Assembly (NCBI RefSeq): GCF_019599505.1
Contig: NZ_RKLT01000001.1
Location: 496,001-560,000, forward strand
Length of the DNA: 64,000 nt
Origin: Haloarcula nitratireducens
GTDB taxonomy: Archaea > Halobacteriota > Halobacteria > Halobacteriales > Haloarculaceae
Direction of reading: 5' to 3'
Shown: one piece after another, positions 1-8,299 of the stretch
How the letters are laid out: each line of letters begins with the position of its first letter
Position numbering within the stretch: position 1 is the first letter of the stretch
Position numbers and translations under genes: made by a program
The notes under the pieces: generated by a model
The model's input: the letters and a program-made list of their open reading frames with translations, nothing else
What the model was told of the DNA's origin: nothing
Databases searched by the model: none

Positions 1-848
1 AGGGACGCGGCGTAGATGGCCGCGGCGGCGTAACCCGTGGGGGACTTCCCCGAGAGCAGGCCCTGTTCTGCCGTCGTGTCGATGATCTCGTTGGCCTTCG
101 ACTGGACCTCCTCGGAGAGTTCGAGCTCCGAGGCGAACCGGGGGACGTACTGCTTGGGGTCTACCGGTTCCATCTTGAGCTCGAGCTCCTGGGCGACGTA
201 GCGATACGTTCGCCCGATCTCCTTCTGCTCGACTCGTGAGACGTCCGAGACCTCTTCGAGGCTCCGCGGGATGCCTTCCTGTCGGCAGGCGGCGTACAGG
301 CAGGCCGTCGCCACGCCCTCGATGGAGCGGCCGCGGATGAGGTCCTCGTTGAGCGCGCGCCGGTAGATGACCGAGGCGACCTCTCGCACCGAGCGCGGGA
401 CACCCAGCGCCGAGGCCATGCGGTCGATCTCCGAGAGCGCGAACTGGAGGTTGCGCTCGCCGGCGTCTTTCGTCCGGATGCGCTCTTGCCACTTTCGCAG
501 GCGATGCATCTGGGAGCGCTTCTCCGAGGAGAGCGACCGACCGTAGGCGTCCTTGTCCTTCCAGTCGATCTGGGTGGTCAGCCCCTTGTCGTGCATCGTC
601 TGGGTCGTCGGCGCGCCGACGCGTGACTTCGACTGGCGCTCGGAGTGATTGAACGCGCGCCACTCCGGCCCGCGATCGATGTTCTCGTCCTCGATGACGA
701 GGCCGCAGTCCTCACAGACGAGCTCACCACCGCCGTCGCTGGTGATGGATTCCGACTCACACTCCGGACAGGTCTGCTGACCCGTGTCCTCGGACTCCTG
801 CTCACGCTCCTGCTGGTCCGTTTCCCGCTGGCGCGTCGGCCTTTCCAT
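1..848 (-). CDS. tfb: Transcription initiation factor IIB (TFB), 3' end beyond window
   Basis: General archaeal transcription factor that bridges TBP-TATA and RNA polymerase at promoters. The visible 282 residues start at an ATG (848) and hold an N-terminal zinc ribbon with Cys27, Cys30, Cys45 and Cys48 (CPEC and CEDC pairs), then a B-reader/linker stretch around PEWRAF, then the first cyclin-like repeat ([17 protein letters not shown] region) and the start of the second ([17 protein letters not shown]). A full haloarchaeal TFB is about 315-320 aa, so some 35 C-terminal residues lie outside the window. Haloarchaea usually carry several TFB paralogues and which one this is cannot be decided here. 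The N-terminus is unusually Gln/Glu-rich before the ribbon. Identification is secure from the ribbon and repeats. Confidence 0.97.
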   Translation of the reverse strand, partial: MERPTRQRETDQQEREQESEDTGQQTCPECESESITSDGGGELVCEDCGLVIEDENIDRGPEWRAFNHSERQSKSRVGAPTTQTMHDKGLTTQIDWKDKDAYGRSLSSEKRSQMHRLRKWQERIRTKDAGERNLQFALSEIDRMASALGVPRSVREVASVIYRRALNEDLIRGRSIEGVATACLYAACRQEGIPRSLEEVSDVSRVEQKEIGRTYRYVAQELELKMEPVDPKQYVPRFASELELSEEVQSKANEIIDTTAEQGLLSGKSPTGYAAAAIYAAS

Positions 849-875
849 GTGTTCTTTTACGGAGAACGGCCTATT

Positions 876-886
876 ACGTATAAATG
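876..886 (-). promoter_or_regulatory. TATA box of the TFB gene
   Basis: On the minus strand this reads CATTTATACGT, a good haloarchaeal TATA element centred about 33 nt before the TFB start codon. It predicts a transcript with a leader of only a few bases. Confidence 0.6.
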
Positions 887-905
887 TTTTGGCTAAGGCA
901 GTGAT

Positions 906-918
906 TTACCCCGGGTAA
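906..918. promoter_or_regulatory. Perfect palindrome between divergent promoters
   Basis: TTACCC-C-GGGTAA lies between the TFB promoter and the divergent dehydrogenase gene. It is about 30 bp upstream of the TFB TATA box. It could be an operator, but no regulator is implied by the sequence. Confidence 0.3.
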
Positions 919-998
919 GTGCCTGCTACTGGTGGCGAATCGGAGGAACATCGGGGAGTGCGTAAAGGCTTAACCCGGGGGCGACCGGTGATAGTGGC

Positions 999-1868
999 AT
1001 GAATGTGGCCGTACTGGGGGCCGGCACGCGCGGGCGCGACGCCACCCGCAAGTGCCTGCGCGCAGGATACGACGTGCGCTTGTACGACTCGGACGCCCAC
1101 GCCGTGATGGACAGCATCGACGCCGTCGGACAGCGGCTTCCGGAACGCGATATCAGCGACCACGTCGACGGGACGACGGGGCTACAGAGCGCGGTCTCCG
1201 GTACCGACGTCGTTCTCGATACGACGGCCGGTGACGTAGACGAACGCCGCGAACTGCTCGCCGAGGTCGAACAGTTCGTCGACGACGAGGCGATCTTCGT
1301 CAGCGAGACGGAGGAGTCGGTCACCGCCGTCGCCACCGGGCTCGAGCGGCCCGGACGCGCCGCGGGTCTCCACTTCGTCGAACCGGCGGAATCCGAACTC
1401 GTCGAGGTCGTGCTCGCCGACCAGACGACCGAAGCTGCGCGCGAACGCGTGAGCGAGTTCGTCGAAGAACTCGGCGGCGTCCCGCTGACCGTCCGCGACA
1501 CGCCGGGGTTCGCCGCGGCGCGCCTCGAACTCGCCGAACTGGTCGAGGCGATACGGGTGGTCGAATCCGGCGTCGCCACCGTCCCCGACGCGGACCTCGC
1601 GGCGGCGCGAACGGAGAGCGAGCGCGGCCCGCTCGCTCGGGCCGACGAACGCGGGCTCGACGCCGTCCTCGAATCGCTCGACCACCTCGCGCCGGCCCTC
1701 GACGACCGCTTCGAGCCGCCGGCGCTCCTCCGCCGGCGAGTCGCCGACGGCCACCTCGGGGAATCGACCGGCGAGGGGTTCTACGTCTGGAAGAACGGGG
1801 AGCCGTCCTCGCCCGCCGAACTGCGTTCTCGGACCGCCGCCCCCGGCGACGACTTCGACGAGGGATGA
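999..1868 (+). CDS. 3-hydroxyacyl-CoA dehydrogenase family protein
   Basis: NAD-dependent dehydrogenase of the 3-hydroxyacyl-CoA/3-hydroxybutyryl-CoA family, 289 aa, the normal length for the stand-alone form. The N-terminal Rossmann motif is GAGTRG (residues 7-12) and the first strand pair ends in the acidic LYDSD typical of NAD binding. The segment LHFVEPAESELVEVV aligns with the family's HFFNP catalytic stretch: the His is kept but the usual Asn-Pro is Glu-Pro, so substrate handling may differ. The C-terminal helical domain (DTPGFAAARLELAELVEA onward) is present. A TATA-like gcttaac about 28 nt upstream suggests a leaderless transcript. It overlaps the next gene by 4 bp (ATGA), so the two are probably co-transcribed. 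The true substrate is unknown. Confidence 0.8.
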   Translation: MNVAVLGAGTRGRDATRKCLRAGYDVRLYDSDAHAVMDSIDAVGQRLPERDISDHVDGTTGLQSAVSGTDVVLDTTAGDVDERRELLAEVEQFVDDEAIFVSETEESVTAVATGLERPGRAAGLHFVEPAESELVEVVLADQTTEAARERVSEFVEELGGVPLTVRDTPGFAAARLELAELVEAIRVVESGVATVPDADLAAARTESERGPLARADERGLDAVLESLDHLAPALDDRFEPPALLRRRVADGHLGESTGEGFYVWKNGEPSSPAELRSRTAAPGDDFDEG

Positions 1869-2449
1869 CCGACGACCGGTCCGAAGCCGCCGACGACGGG
1901 ATCAACGAACTGTTCGACGAGCTCGAAGAGCTGGAGGACATCGTCGACAGCGAGGCCGAGCGCGAACAGGTCCGCGAGGCGATGCGAGCGGCGACGGCGG
2001 CACAGGACCGCGATCCCGTCGTCTTCGGCCGGGTCATCTGGGGATTCGACCGCGAGGACTTCGCGGAGGCCGTCCTCGGGTCGCTCCTGTTCGGTATTCC
2101 GATGGCCGTCGAAGGGGGCACGATAGACGCGGGTCAGCATATCGCGCGACATCCGCTGTACTTCCTCGGGACGCTGGCGGCGGCGGTGGCGATGGTGTTC
2201 GGTATCCTCTACGTCGCGGACTTTCAGGACGTCCGGGTCGCTAACCGTCTCTTCGGGATCATCCCGCGCCGTCTCGCCGTCGTCACGGCTACCGCGTTCG
2301 CCGTCTCCGTGGCGCTCCTGACCGGGTGGGGGCTGGTCGAGTGGTCGACGGACCCCGTCGTCGTCTGGCGGTCGCTCTGTACGTGCACCGTGGCTTTCGT
2401 TCCGATGGCTATCGGCGCGGCGCTGGGCGACATCCTCCCCGGCAGCTGA
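1865..2449 (+). CDS. DUF2391-type integral membrane protein
   Basis: A 194-aa membrane protein. An acidic, coiled-coil-prone N-terminus (residues 1-50, [20 protein letters not shown]) is followed by about four hydrophobic helices: [56 protein letters not shown] and [19 protein letters not shown]. The layout matches the DUF2391/TIGR02587 family of putative integral membrane proteins, whose function is unknown to me. The start codon overlaps the stop of the upstream dehydrogenase, indicating translational coupling, but no functional link is evident. Expected in the cytoplasmic membrane. Confidence 0.7.
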   Translation: MTDDRSEAADDGINELFDELEELEDIVDSEAEREQVREAMRAATAAQDRDPVVFGRVIWGFDREDFAEAVLGSLLFGIPMAVEGGTIDAGQHIARHPLYFLGTLAAAVAMVFGILYVADFQDVRVANRLFGIIPRRLAVVTATAFAVSVALLTGWGLVEWSTDPVVVWRSLCTCTVAFVPMAIGAALGDILPGS

Positions 2450-2541
2450 TTCGCGCCGACCTGTCGAGAATTCGTGGTACCGGTCCCCGCTGTCGGCGAC
2501 GTTTGGCAACCGTTAAAAGCCGCGGTCGGATACGGGGTGAT

Positions 2542-2721
2542 ATGAGCGAGAGCCAGCAAAAGCGGACGCGGAAGTGCGTCTCGTGTGGCATCAACATCGC
2601 CGGCAACAACGCCGCGGCGTTCAAGTGCCCGGACTGCGGGCAGCAGATCTACCGCTGTTCGACCTGCCGGAAGCAGAGCAACCTCTACAAGTGTCCTGAC
2701 TGCGGCTTCACGGGGCCATAA
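2542..2721 (+). CDS. HVO_2753-like zinc finger micro-protein
   Basis: A 59-aa protein with four CPxCG-like knuckles: Cys12/15 (CVSCG), Cys29/32 (CPDCG), Cys39/42 (CSTCR) and Cys51/54 (CPDCG), enough for two zinc sites. It matches the haloarchaeal micro-protein typified by Haloferax volcanii HVO_2753, which from memory has been structurally studied and linked to swarming and biofilm phenotypes. The Lys/Gln/Arg-rich N-terminus and aromatic residues between knuckles suggest nucleic-acid or ribosome contact, but that is inference. The gene sits 2 bp ahead of aEF1-beta, which points to a translation-related transcript. Confidence 0.88.
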   Translation: MSESQQKRTRKCVSCGINIAGNNAAAFKCPDCGQQIYRCSTCRKQSNLYKCPDCGFTGP

Positions 2722-2723
2722 CG

Positions 2724-2990
2724 ATGGGGAAGGTAGCCGCCAAGATCAAGGTCATGCCGGAGAGTCCGGACGTCGACCTCGACGACCTCCAGGAGCGTCT
2801 CGAAGGGTCGCTTCCCGAGGGCGCGAAGATCAAGGGCTTCGAACGCGACGACGTCGCGTTCGGTCTCGTCGCCCTCTTCCCGACGGTCATCATCCCGGAC
2901 GAGTCCGGTGGGACCGACGCCGTCGAGGAAGCGTTCGCGGACGTCGACGGCGTCGAATCGGTCGACGTCGACACCGTCGGCCGCCTGTAA
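2724..2990 (+). CDS. ef1b: Translation elongation factor aEF1-beta
   Basis: Guanine-nucleotide exchange factor for archaeal elongation factor 1A. The 88-aa length and the start [19 protein letters not shown] are typical of the archaeal factor, which corresponds to the C-terminal exchange domain of eukaryotic eEF1B-alpha. The core [35 protein letters not shown] is the conserved GEF fold (ferredoxin-like alpha/beta sandwich). Only 2 bp separate it from the zinc micro-protein stop, so the two are almost certainly one transcript. Cytoplasmic. Confidence 0.95.
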   Translation: MGKVAAKIKVMPESPDVDLDDLQERLEGSLPEGAKIKGFERDDVAFGLVALFPTVIIPDESGGTDAVEEAFADVDGVESVDVDTVGRL

Positions 2991-3108
2991 GCGACTGGCT
3001 CCCGTTTTCGCGTTCATCGACCGACCAGTGACGACTGCGCGGGGGCGACCGCGTCGACCCCGCCGGCCGCGCGGGTCCTCGGCCCCACTCGCGGACGGAG
3101 AACGCACG

Positions 3109-3116
3109 TTTTATTA
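3109..3116 (+). promoter_or_regulatory. TATA box for the L21e-rpoF transcript
   Basis: TTTTATTA centred about 32 nt before the L21e ATG, with a purine-rich leader of only a few bases. Confidence 0.55.
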
Positions 3117-3143
3117 CGGCGACCGGATAAGCGATGGGCAAGA

Positions 3144-3437
3144 ATGCCTAGTTCAAACGGTCCTCTCGAAGGAACTCGCGACAAGCTCAAGAACGACGCC
3201 CGAGAACGTGGTACGTCCCCGCCCCAGCGCTCCGTCGAGCAGTTCGAGGAGGACGAGAAGGTCCACCTGAAGATAGACCCCTCGGTCCCCGACGGCCGCT
3301 TCCACCCGCGGTTCAACGGCCTGACCGGCACCGTCCTCGGCGAGCAGGGCACGGCCTACAAGGTCGAGATCGTCGACGGCGGCAAGACGAAGACGGTCAT
3401 CGCCAAGCCCGCGCACCTGCGTCGGCAAGAGAACTGA
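3144..3437 (+). CDS. rpl21e: Large-subunit ribosomal protein L21e
   Basis: Archaeal/eukaryotic-type 50S ribosomal protein, 97 aa, the normal archaeal size. The N-terminus [18 protein letters not shown] is the family hallmark, and a KOW-like SH3 barrel follows ([38 protein letters not shown]). It is first in a tight operon with RNA polymerase subunit F, whose ATG is 1 bp after its stop. That L21e-RpoF pairing followed by DUF655 and KsgA is widely conserved in archaea (family knowledge), which supports the calls for all four. Confidence 0.97.
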   Translation: MPSSNGPLEGTRDKLKNDARERGTSPPQRSVEQFEEDEKVHLKIDPSVPDGRFHPRFNGLTGTVLGEQGTAYKVEIVDGGKTKTVIAKPAHLRRQEN

Positions 3438-3438
3438 G

Positions 3439-3795
3439 ATGACCATCTTCAAAGCGAAGGTCGACGAGGAGTACCTCACCCTCGCCGAGACCAAGGCGGT
3501 ACTCGAAGACCTCGAAGTGGAGCGAGCGGCCGACGAGGACCGCGAGATGCGCTACGAGCTCAAGCGGGCCATCGAGCACGTCAACCGCTTCGCCCTGCTC
3601 GATCCCGAGGAGTCCCGCGAGTTCGTCTCGCAACTGCGGGAGCTGGAGAAGGTGGACGAGCCGACCGCCTACAAGATCGCGAACCTGCGGCCCCTCGACC
3701 GGGACGAACTGCGCGCGGTCTTCGCCCAGGAGCGGTACACCCTCTCGGGCGACGAACTGGACGAGATTCTCGACGTCGTCAGGCAGTACGCCTGA
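3439..3795 (+). CDS. rpoF: DNA-directed RNA polymerase subunit F (Rpb4-like)
   Basis: Rpo4/RpoF, which pairs with Rpo7/RpoE to form the stalk of archaeal RNA polymerase. The 118-aa acidic, helical protein starts MTIFKAKVDEEYLTLAETKAVLEDLE and has the C-terminal HRDC-like helical part (LRPLDRDELRAVFAQERYTLSGDELDEILDVV) characteristic of the family. It is translationally coupled to L21e. DUF655 follows after 88 bp with its own TATA box. Confidence 0.95.
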   Translation: MTIFKAKVDEEYLTLAETKAVLEDLEVERAADEDREMRYELKRAIEHVNRFALLDPEESREFVSQLRELEKVDEPTAYKIANLRPLDRDELRAVFAQERYTLSGDELDEILDVVRQYA

Positions 3796-3851
3796 TAGAG
3801 ACTGCGGGGCGATCGTACGGCAGTCTCCCGTTTCTATCCGTTCATCCACGG

Positions 3852-3860
3852 CCATTAAGT
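3852..3860 (+). promoter_or_regulatory. TATA-like box of the DUF655 gene
   Basis: CCATTAAGT centred 28 nt before ATG 3884, the spacing of a leaderless haloarchaeal transcript. Confidence 0.5.
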
Positions 3861-3883
3861 GTACTCTCGTCGTATCGCAGTGC

Positions 3884-4459
3884 ATGACCAACACGGAGAG
3901 CGGTGGTGACGAGATGGTCGCGGCGGTCCTCGATCTCCTCCCGCGCGGACGGAGCGACGACGACCGACCACAACACCAGAAAGAGCCGCTCGCGTTCGTT
4001 CTCGATATCGATGAGTTCTATCTCTACGAGCTCGTTCTCGACGACGACCACGACGTCTCTATCGGCGACCGGATCGACCTCACGGCGTTCGGTCGGGTGA
4101 ACGAAATCGAGTACGAGGACCTGCCGAGCAGCGCGCAGTCCGAGCTCGACTACGCCGTCGAAGAGATCGTCGAAGCCGACGAGAAGCGGTTCGTCGACTT
4201 CTACAACGACGCCCAACCCATCACGCTGCGGCTCCACCAGTTGAACCTCCTGCCCGGCATCGGGAAGAAGCTCCGGAACACCATTCTCGACGAGCGAAAG
4301 CGCCAGCCCTTCGAGAGCTTCGAGGAACTCGAAGAGCGCGTCGGCGGTCTCCACAACCCCGAAGAGGTGCTCGTAGAGCGCATCCTCGAAGAGTTGCGCG
4401 AAGACGATCTGAAGTATCGGACGTTCGTTCGCCGGAGCGAGCAAGGCGAGGCGGAGTGA
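3884..4459 (+). CDS. DUF655 domain protein with helix-hairpin-helix
   Basis: A 191-aa protein of the archaeal DUF655 family. The N-terminal half is a beta-rich OB-like region (VLDIDEFYLYELVLDDDHDVSIGDRIDLTAFGRV). The C-terminal half carries a helix-hairpin-helix, NLLPGIGKKLRNTIL at about 121-135, a non-specific nucleic-acid binding element. Its position directly before ksgA is conserved across archaea, so a role in rRNA processing or ribosome assembly is a reasonable inference, but the biochemical activity is not known to me. It probably has its own leaderless promoter. Confidence 0.88.
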   Translation: MTNTESGGDEMVAAVLDLLPRGRSDDDRPQHQKEPLAFVLDIDEFYLYELVLDDDHDVSIGDRIDLTAFGRVNEIEYEDLPSSAQSELDYAVEEIVEADEKRFVDFYNDAQPITLRLHQLNLLPGIGKKLRNTILDERKRQPFESFEELEERVGGLHNPEEVLVERILEELREDDLKYRTFVRRSEQGEAE

Positions 4460-4583
4460 GGGACGAACTCCGTCTCGTAGCGAAACGGGGAGTGAAACGA
4501 CCCGCAGAGCAGGGCGAGGCCGATAGCTAAGTCGGCCCCCGAGTAGGCGACCTTTTCAACCGCCGACCGTTTACGGGTAGCCA

Positions 4584-5441
4584 ATGACCGACACGCAGAC
4601 CGGGCGTCGTAATCCCGACGCGCTCGTCCGCCGGGCGGGCAAGCGGGCCGACACCCGACAGGATCAGCACTTCCTCGTCGACGACCGAGTGCTCGACCGC
4701 ATCCCCGAGTACGCCGTCGAGGCGGGCGTAGACCTCTCTCACGTCCTCGAGATCGGGGGCGGCCCCGGCGCGCTGACCGACCGACTGCTCGGCCACGCCG
4801 AGGGAGTGACCGTCGTCGAGCGCGACCCGGACTTCGCGGCGCATCTCCGCGAGGAGTTCGCCGACGAGCGAGCGGCCGACCGGCTGACCGTCCTCGAAGG
4901 CGACGCGCTCGACGTCTCGCTGCCGGAGTTCACGGCCAGCGTCTCGAACCTCCCGTACGGCGCGTCCTCGGAGATCGCGTTCCGACTCCTCCCGCGGAAG
5001 CGACCGCTCGTCCTGATGTTCCAGCGGGAGTTCGCCGAGCGGATGGCCGCCGAGCCCGCTACCGACGACTACGGCCGCCTCTCCGTGACGGCGGGTCACT
5101 ACGCCGACGTGGACGTCGTCGAGACGGTCCCCAAGGAGGCGTTCGACCCGCAGCCGCGCGTGACGAGCGCGCTCGTGCGGACGACGCCCCGCGAACCGAA
5201 GTATTCCGTCCCCGACGACGACTTCTTCATGGGCTTCCTGAAGGGAGTGTTCACCCAGCGCCGGAAGACGATGCGCAACGCCGTTCGGAACACCGCCCAC
5301 ATCTCCGGGCTGGGCGACCCCGACGCCGTCGTCGAGGCGGCCGACGAGGACCTGATGAGCGCCCGCGCCGGGAATCTCGCGCCGGCGGACTTCGCCGACC
5401 TGGCGACGCTGGCCTACGAAGTCGGCGAACCGGAGGCGTGA
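4584..5441 (+). CDS. ksgA: 16S rRNA dimethyladenosine transferase KsgA
   Basis: SAM-dependent enzyme that dimethylates the two adjacent adenines in the 3' terminal hairpin of 16S rRNA late in small-subunit assembly. It is 285 aa. QHFLVDDRVLDRI (28-40) is the family's N-terminal signature, LEIGGGPGALTDRLL (55-69) binds SAM, and NLPY (122-125) is the catalytic motif IV that positions the target adenine. The C-terminal helical domain (FFMGFLKGVFTQRRKTMRNAV) is intact. The following methyltransferase gene overlaps or abuts the stop, implying one transcript. Confidence 0.96.
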   Translation: MTDTQTGRRNPDALVRRAGKRADTRQDQHFLVDDRVLDRIPEYAVEAGVDLSHVLEIGGGPGALTDRLLGHAEGVTVVERDPDFAAHLREEFADERAADRLTVLEGDALDVSLPEFTASVSNLPYGASSEIAFRLLPRKRPLVLMFQREFAERMAAEPATDDYGRLSVTAGHYADVDVVETVPKEAFDPQPRVTSALVRTTPREPKYSVPDDDFFMGFLKGVFTQRRKTMRNAVRNTAHISGLGDPDAVVEAADEDLMSARAGNLAPADFADLATLAYEVGEPEA

Positions 5442-5443
5442 GG

Positions 5444-6088
5444 ATGGAAGAGGGCGAGCGAACCGGCGACGCGGCCGGCGCGGACGGTCCGGACGACGCG
5501 ACCGATACCGGTGGGCGGCCCGCGCTGGCCGACCGGCGCGACGTGGAATCGGTGTACCAACCGGCCGAGGACTCGGACCTGCTGGCGCGGGCGGCGTCCG
5601 AGCGGCTGGGCGCGGGCGACAGGGTCCTCGACGTGGGTACCGGGTCGGGCTACGTCGCGGCGACGATGGCCGAGGCGGGAGCCGACGCCGTCGGCGTGGA
5701 CGTGAACCCGCTCGCGTGTCGGCAGGCCCGCGGGAACGGCGTACGGGTCGTCCGCGGCGACCTCCTCGAACCGTTCCGCGACGGCGTCTTCGACCTCGTG
5801 ACGTTCAACCCGCCCTACCTCCCGACGCCGGAGGAGAAGGAGTGGGACGACTGGATGGAACACGCGCTCTCCGGCGGCGAGGACGGCCGCCGGCTCGTCG
5901 ACCCGTTTCTGGCGTCCGTCGGTCGCGTCCTCGCACCCGACGGCGCGGCGCTCTTGCTCGTCAGTAGCCTCACCGACCCCGACGCCGTCCGCGAGTACGG
6001 CCGCGAACACGGGCTGACGAGCGAGCGGCTCGCGAGCGAGAAGCATCCGTACGAGGAGCTCGTCGTCCTGCGGTTTTCCGAAAAATAA
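5444..6088 (+). CDS. HemK2/Mtq2-type class I methyltransferase
   Basis: SAM-dependent methyltransferase resembling archaeal/eukaryotic Mtq2 (HemK2), which methylates the Gln of the GGQ motif in class 1 release factors. Seen: VYQPAEDSDLL (about 37-47), the family's pre-motif; VLDVGTGSGYVAATMAE (motif I, from 61); and FNPPYLP with the catalytic NPPY at 122-125. Numbering is from ATG 5444 (214 aa). A GTG at 5438 overlapping the ksgA stop is an alternative start and would add two residues. Location just after ksgA fits a ribosome/translation modification operon. In other organisms Mtq2 works with Trm112; no such gene is seen here. Confidence 0.85.
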   Translation: MEEGERTGDAAGADGPDDATDTGGRPALADRRDVESVYQPAEDSDLLARAASERLGAGDRVLDVGTGSGYVAATMAEAGADAVGVDVNPLACRQARGNGVRVVRGDLLEPFRDGVFDLVTFNPPYLPTPEEKEWDDWMEHALSGGEDGRRLVDPFLASVGRVLAPDGAALLLVSSLTDPDAVREYGREHGLTSERLASEKHPYEELVVLRFSEK

Positions 6089-6115
6089 TTACCAATAAGC
6101 ATTTTCTCGAATAGG

Positions 6116-6147
6116 AAATATTAAAGCCCGTCATTTCGTAGGCGGGC
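6116..6147 (+). promoter_or_regulatory. metE-operon promoter with inverted repeat at the start site
   Basis: AAATATTAAA (6116-6125) is a TATA box about 30 nt before ATG 6151. Directly after it comes GCCCG-N12-CGGGC (6126-6130 and 6143-6147), which would cover the initiation region, a position suited to repression. Confidence 0.45.
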
Positions 6148-6150
6148 GCA

Positions 6151-7143
6151 ATGACACAGATAGTCGCCACGACCCCCGGTCTGTTCCCGCTGCCGGACTG
6201 GGCCAAGGACGAACTGTCCGACTTGAAGGGGCACCAGAAGACCGACCTCATCAGCGGTGACGAGGGCGGAGAGATCACGCAGGCCTACGACCGCGCCCGC
6301 GAGGAAGTCGTCTCGCTCCAGCGGGAGGCGGGACTCGACCGAGTCGTGGAGGGCCAACTCCGCTGGGACGACATGCTCGCTCACCCGCTGGCGGTCCACG
6401 ACAACGTGGAGACGCGCGGGATCGTCCGTTACTACGACAACAACAACTTCTACCGAGACCCCGTCGTGCAGGGCGACCTCACCGCCGACGGCGACGTCGC
6501 CGCCGAGCTCGACGCGGCCGCCGAACTCGTCGACGACGGACTGCAGGCGGTTCTTCCCGGCCCGTACTCGCTCGCGGACCTCGCCACCGACGAGCACTAC
6601 GGCGACGACGCCGCCTTCCTCGACGCCATCGCCGACTTCCTCGCCGGCGAGGCCGAGCAGTTCCCCGACGTCGAGACGCTGTTCCTGCTGGAGCCGTCGC
6701 TGGTCGAGAACGCCCCCGACGACGGCGCGGACGAACGAGCCAGCGAGGCCATCGACGCCGTCGCCGACGCCGTCGACGCCGACGTCGTCGCTCACACCTA
6801 CTGGGGAGCGATCGAGGAGAAGGTGTACGCTCACCTGATGGACGCCGACGTCGAGGCCATCGGCTTCGACCTGATTTCCGACCACGACCAGAACGTCTAC
6901 AACGTCCAGGAGTACGGCACGAAAGACGACGTCGCGCTCGGCGTCGTCGACGGGCAGAACACGCACGTCGAAGCGCCCGAGACCATCCGCGACCGCATCG
7001 ACTGGTTCGAACAGCAGACCAACACCGTCTACGACACCGTCTACGCCACCGCGAACACGGAGCTGTTCTATCTCCCCGTCAACAAGTTCGCGGACAAGCT
7101 CGAATCGCTTGCGAACGCGACGACCCTGGAGGTGGAAGCATGA
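6151..7143 (+). CDS. MetE N-terminal-domain-like methionine synthase component
   Basis: A 330-aa protein of the cobalamin-independent methionine synthase (MetE) barrel family, corresponding to one of two MetE-like genes found side by side in haloarchaea. The start TTPGLFPLPDW is the barrel's first strand with its substrate-binding loop. LPGPYSLADLA corresponds to the family's GP-x-T element, and GLDRVVEGQLRWDDM is the E-x-x-R/W region. It lacks the zinc-binding His-x-Cys/Cys set found in its downstream partner, so it may act as a non-catalytic or folate-binding partner (inference). Its stop is 83 bp before the next gene. Confidence 0.82.
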   Translation: MTQIVATTPGLFPLPDWAKDELSDLKGHQKTDLISGDEGGEITQAYDRAREEVVSLQREAGLDRVVEGQLRWDDMLAHPLAVHDNVETRGIVRYYDNNNFYRDPVVQGDLTADGDVAAELDAAAELVDDGLQAVLPGPYSLADLATDEHYGDDAAFLDAIADFLAGEAEQFPDVETLFLLEPSLVENAPDDGADERASEAIDAVADAVDADVVAHTYWGAIEEKVYAHLMDADVEAIGFDLISDHDQNVYNVQEYGTKDDVALGVVDGQNTHVEAPETIRDRIDWFEQQTNTVYDTVYATANTELFYLPVNKFADKLESLANATTLEVEA

Positions 7144-7225
7144 CTACTGATAGACATTCCGGTTCACTTCGTTGCACGGACTGTGACTATCAACGTCTTG
7201 CGAACACCAACGAGGTGGTGTTCGC

Positions 7226-8299
7226 ATGACCGGACCACGCGAGCAGTTCCGACCCGAGGATCACCCGAACGACCACTTCCTGCTGACGACAGTCGTCGGC
7301 TCCTACCCGAAGCCGAAGTGGCACGACCGCGCCCGCGAGATGTTCGAAGCCGAGGACGCCGACTTCGGCGAGAAAGAGTGGGAGGAGTCGAAGGACGACG
7401 CCTCGCGGCTCATCACTCACGAACACGAGCGCTCGGGTCTCGACGTCATCTGCGACGGCGAGATGCGCCGCAACGAGATGGTCGAGTACTTCGCCCACCG
7501 CATCGACGGCTACGAGTTCAACGGCCGCGTGAAGGTCTGGGGTCACAACTACTTCGATAAGCCGAGCGTCGCCGACGAGGTCGAGTACGGCGAACAGTGG
7601 CTCGTCGAGGAGTTCGAGTTCACCGACGAGGTGGCCGAGCGCCCGGTCAAGGTGCCCATCACCGGCCCCTACACGCTCGCCAACTGGTCGTTCAACGAGG
7701 TCTACGACAGCGAGGAGGAACTGGCCTACGAACTGGCCGACCTCGTCAACGAGGAGATCGAGGCGCTGGTCGACGCCGGCGCGCGCTACATCCAGATAGA
7801 CGAACCGGCGCTGGCGACGACGCCAGACGACCACGCCATCGTCGGCGAGTGTCTCGAACGCATCGTCGACGACGTGCCCGAGGACGTCCGTCTCGGTCTG
7901 CACGTCTGTTACGGCGACTACTCGCGCATCTACCCCGAGATTCTGGAGTACCCGGTCCACGAGTACGACCTCGAACTCGCCAACGGCGACTACGAGCAGA
8001 TCGACGTCTTCAAAGAGCACGAGTTCACGAAGGACTTCGCGATGGGCGTCCTCGACGCTCACACGGCCGAAGTCGAATCCGTCGAGGAGATAAAGGAGAA
8101 CATCAAGAAGGGACTGGAAGTCGTTCCCCCGGAGCGGCTCACCGTCTCGCCGGACTGCGGCGTGAAACTCCTGCCTCGCGAGGTCGCCTACGGCAAGATG
8201 GAGAACATGGTGCAGGCGGCCCGCGAGATCGAGGAGGAACTCGACGCCGGCGAGATCGACGTCGTCGCGAGCGGTGCGGAAGCGAGCGCGGACGATTGA
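7226..8299 (+). CDS. metE: Cobalamin-independent methionine synthase, catalytic (MetE-C) protein
   Basis: Methyl transfer to homocysteine to make methionine. The 357-aa protein is the C-terminal catalytic barrel of MetE: VVGSYPKP (24-31) is the first strand, ITGPYTLANWS the GP-T loop, IDEPAL at 191-196, and the zinc ligands are His226 and Cys228 (LHVCYG) plus Cys311 (SPDCGVK). Archaeal core-MetE enzymes take the methyl group from a corrinoid or folate donor; which applies here is not visible. It is paired with the MetE-N-like gene upstream. The spacer between them carries a short ATG-initiated run that stops after three codons. Confidence 0.9.
   Translation: MTGPREQFRPEDHPNDHFLLTTVVGSYPKPKWHDRAREMFEAEDADFGEKEWEESKDDASRLITHEHERSGLDVICDGEMRRNEMVEYFAHRIDGYEFNGRVKVWGHNYFDKPSVADEVEYGEQWLVEEFEFTDEVAERPVKVPITGPYTLANWSFNEVYDSEEELAYELADLVNEEIEALVDAGARYIQIDEPALATTPDDHAIVGECLERIVDDVPEDVRLGLHVCYGDYSRIYPEILEYPVHEYDLELANGDYEQIDVFKEHEFTKDFAMGVLDAHTAEVESVEEIKENIKKGLEVVPPERLTVSPDCGVKLLPREVAYGKMENMVQAAREIEEELDAGEIDVVASGAEASADD

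Noticed and set aside
1182..2121. Antisense frames beneath the dehydrogenase gene
   Set aside because: They overlap a gene with family motifs, have no promoter of their own and show shadow composition.
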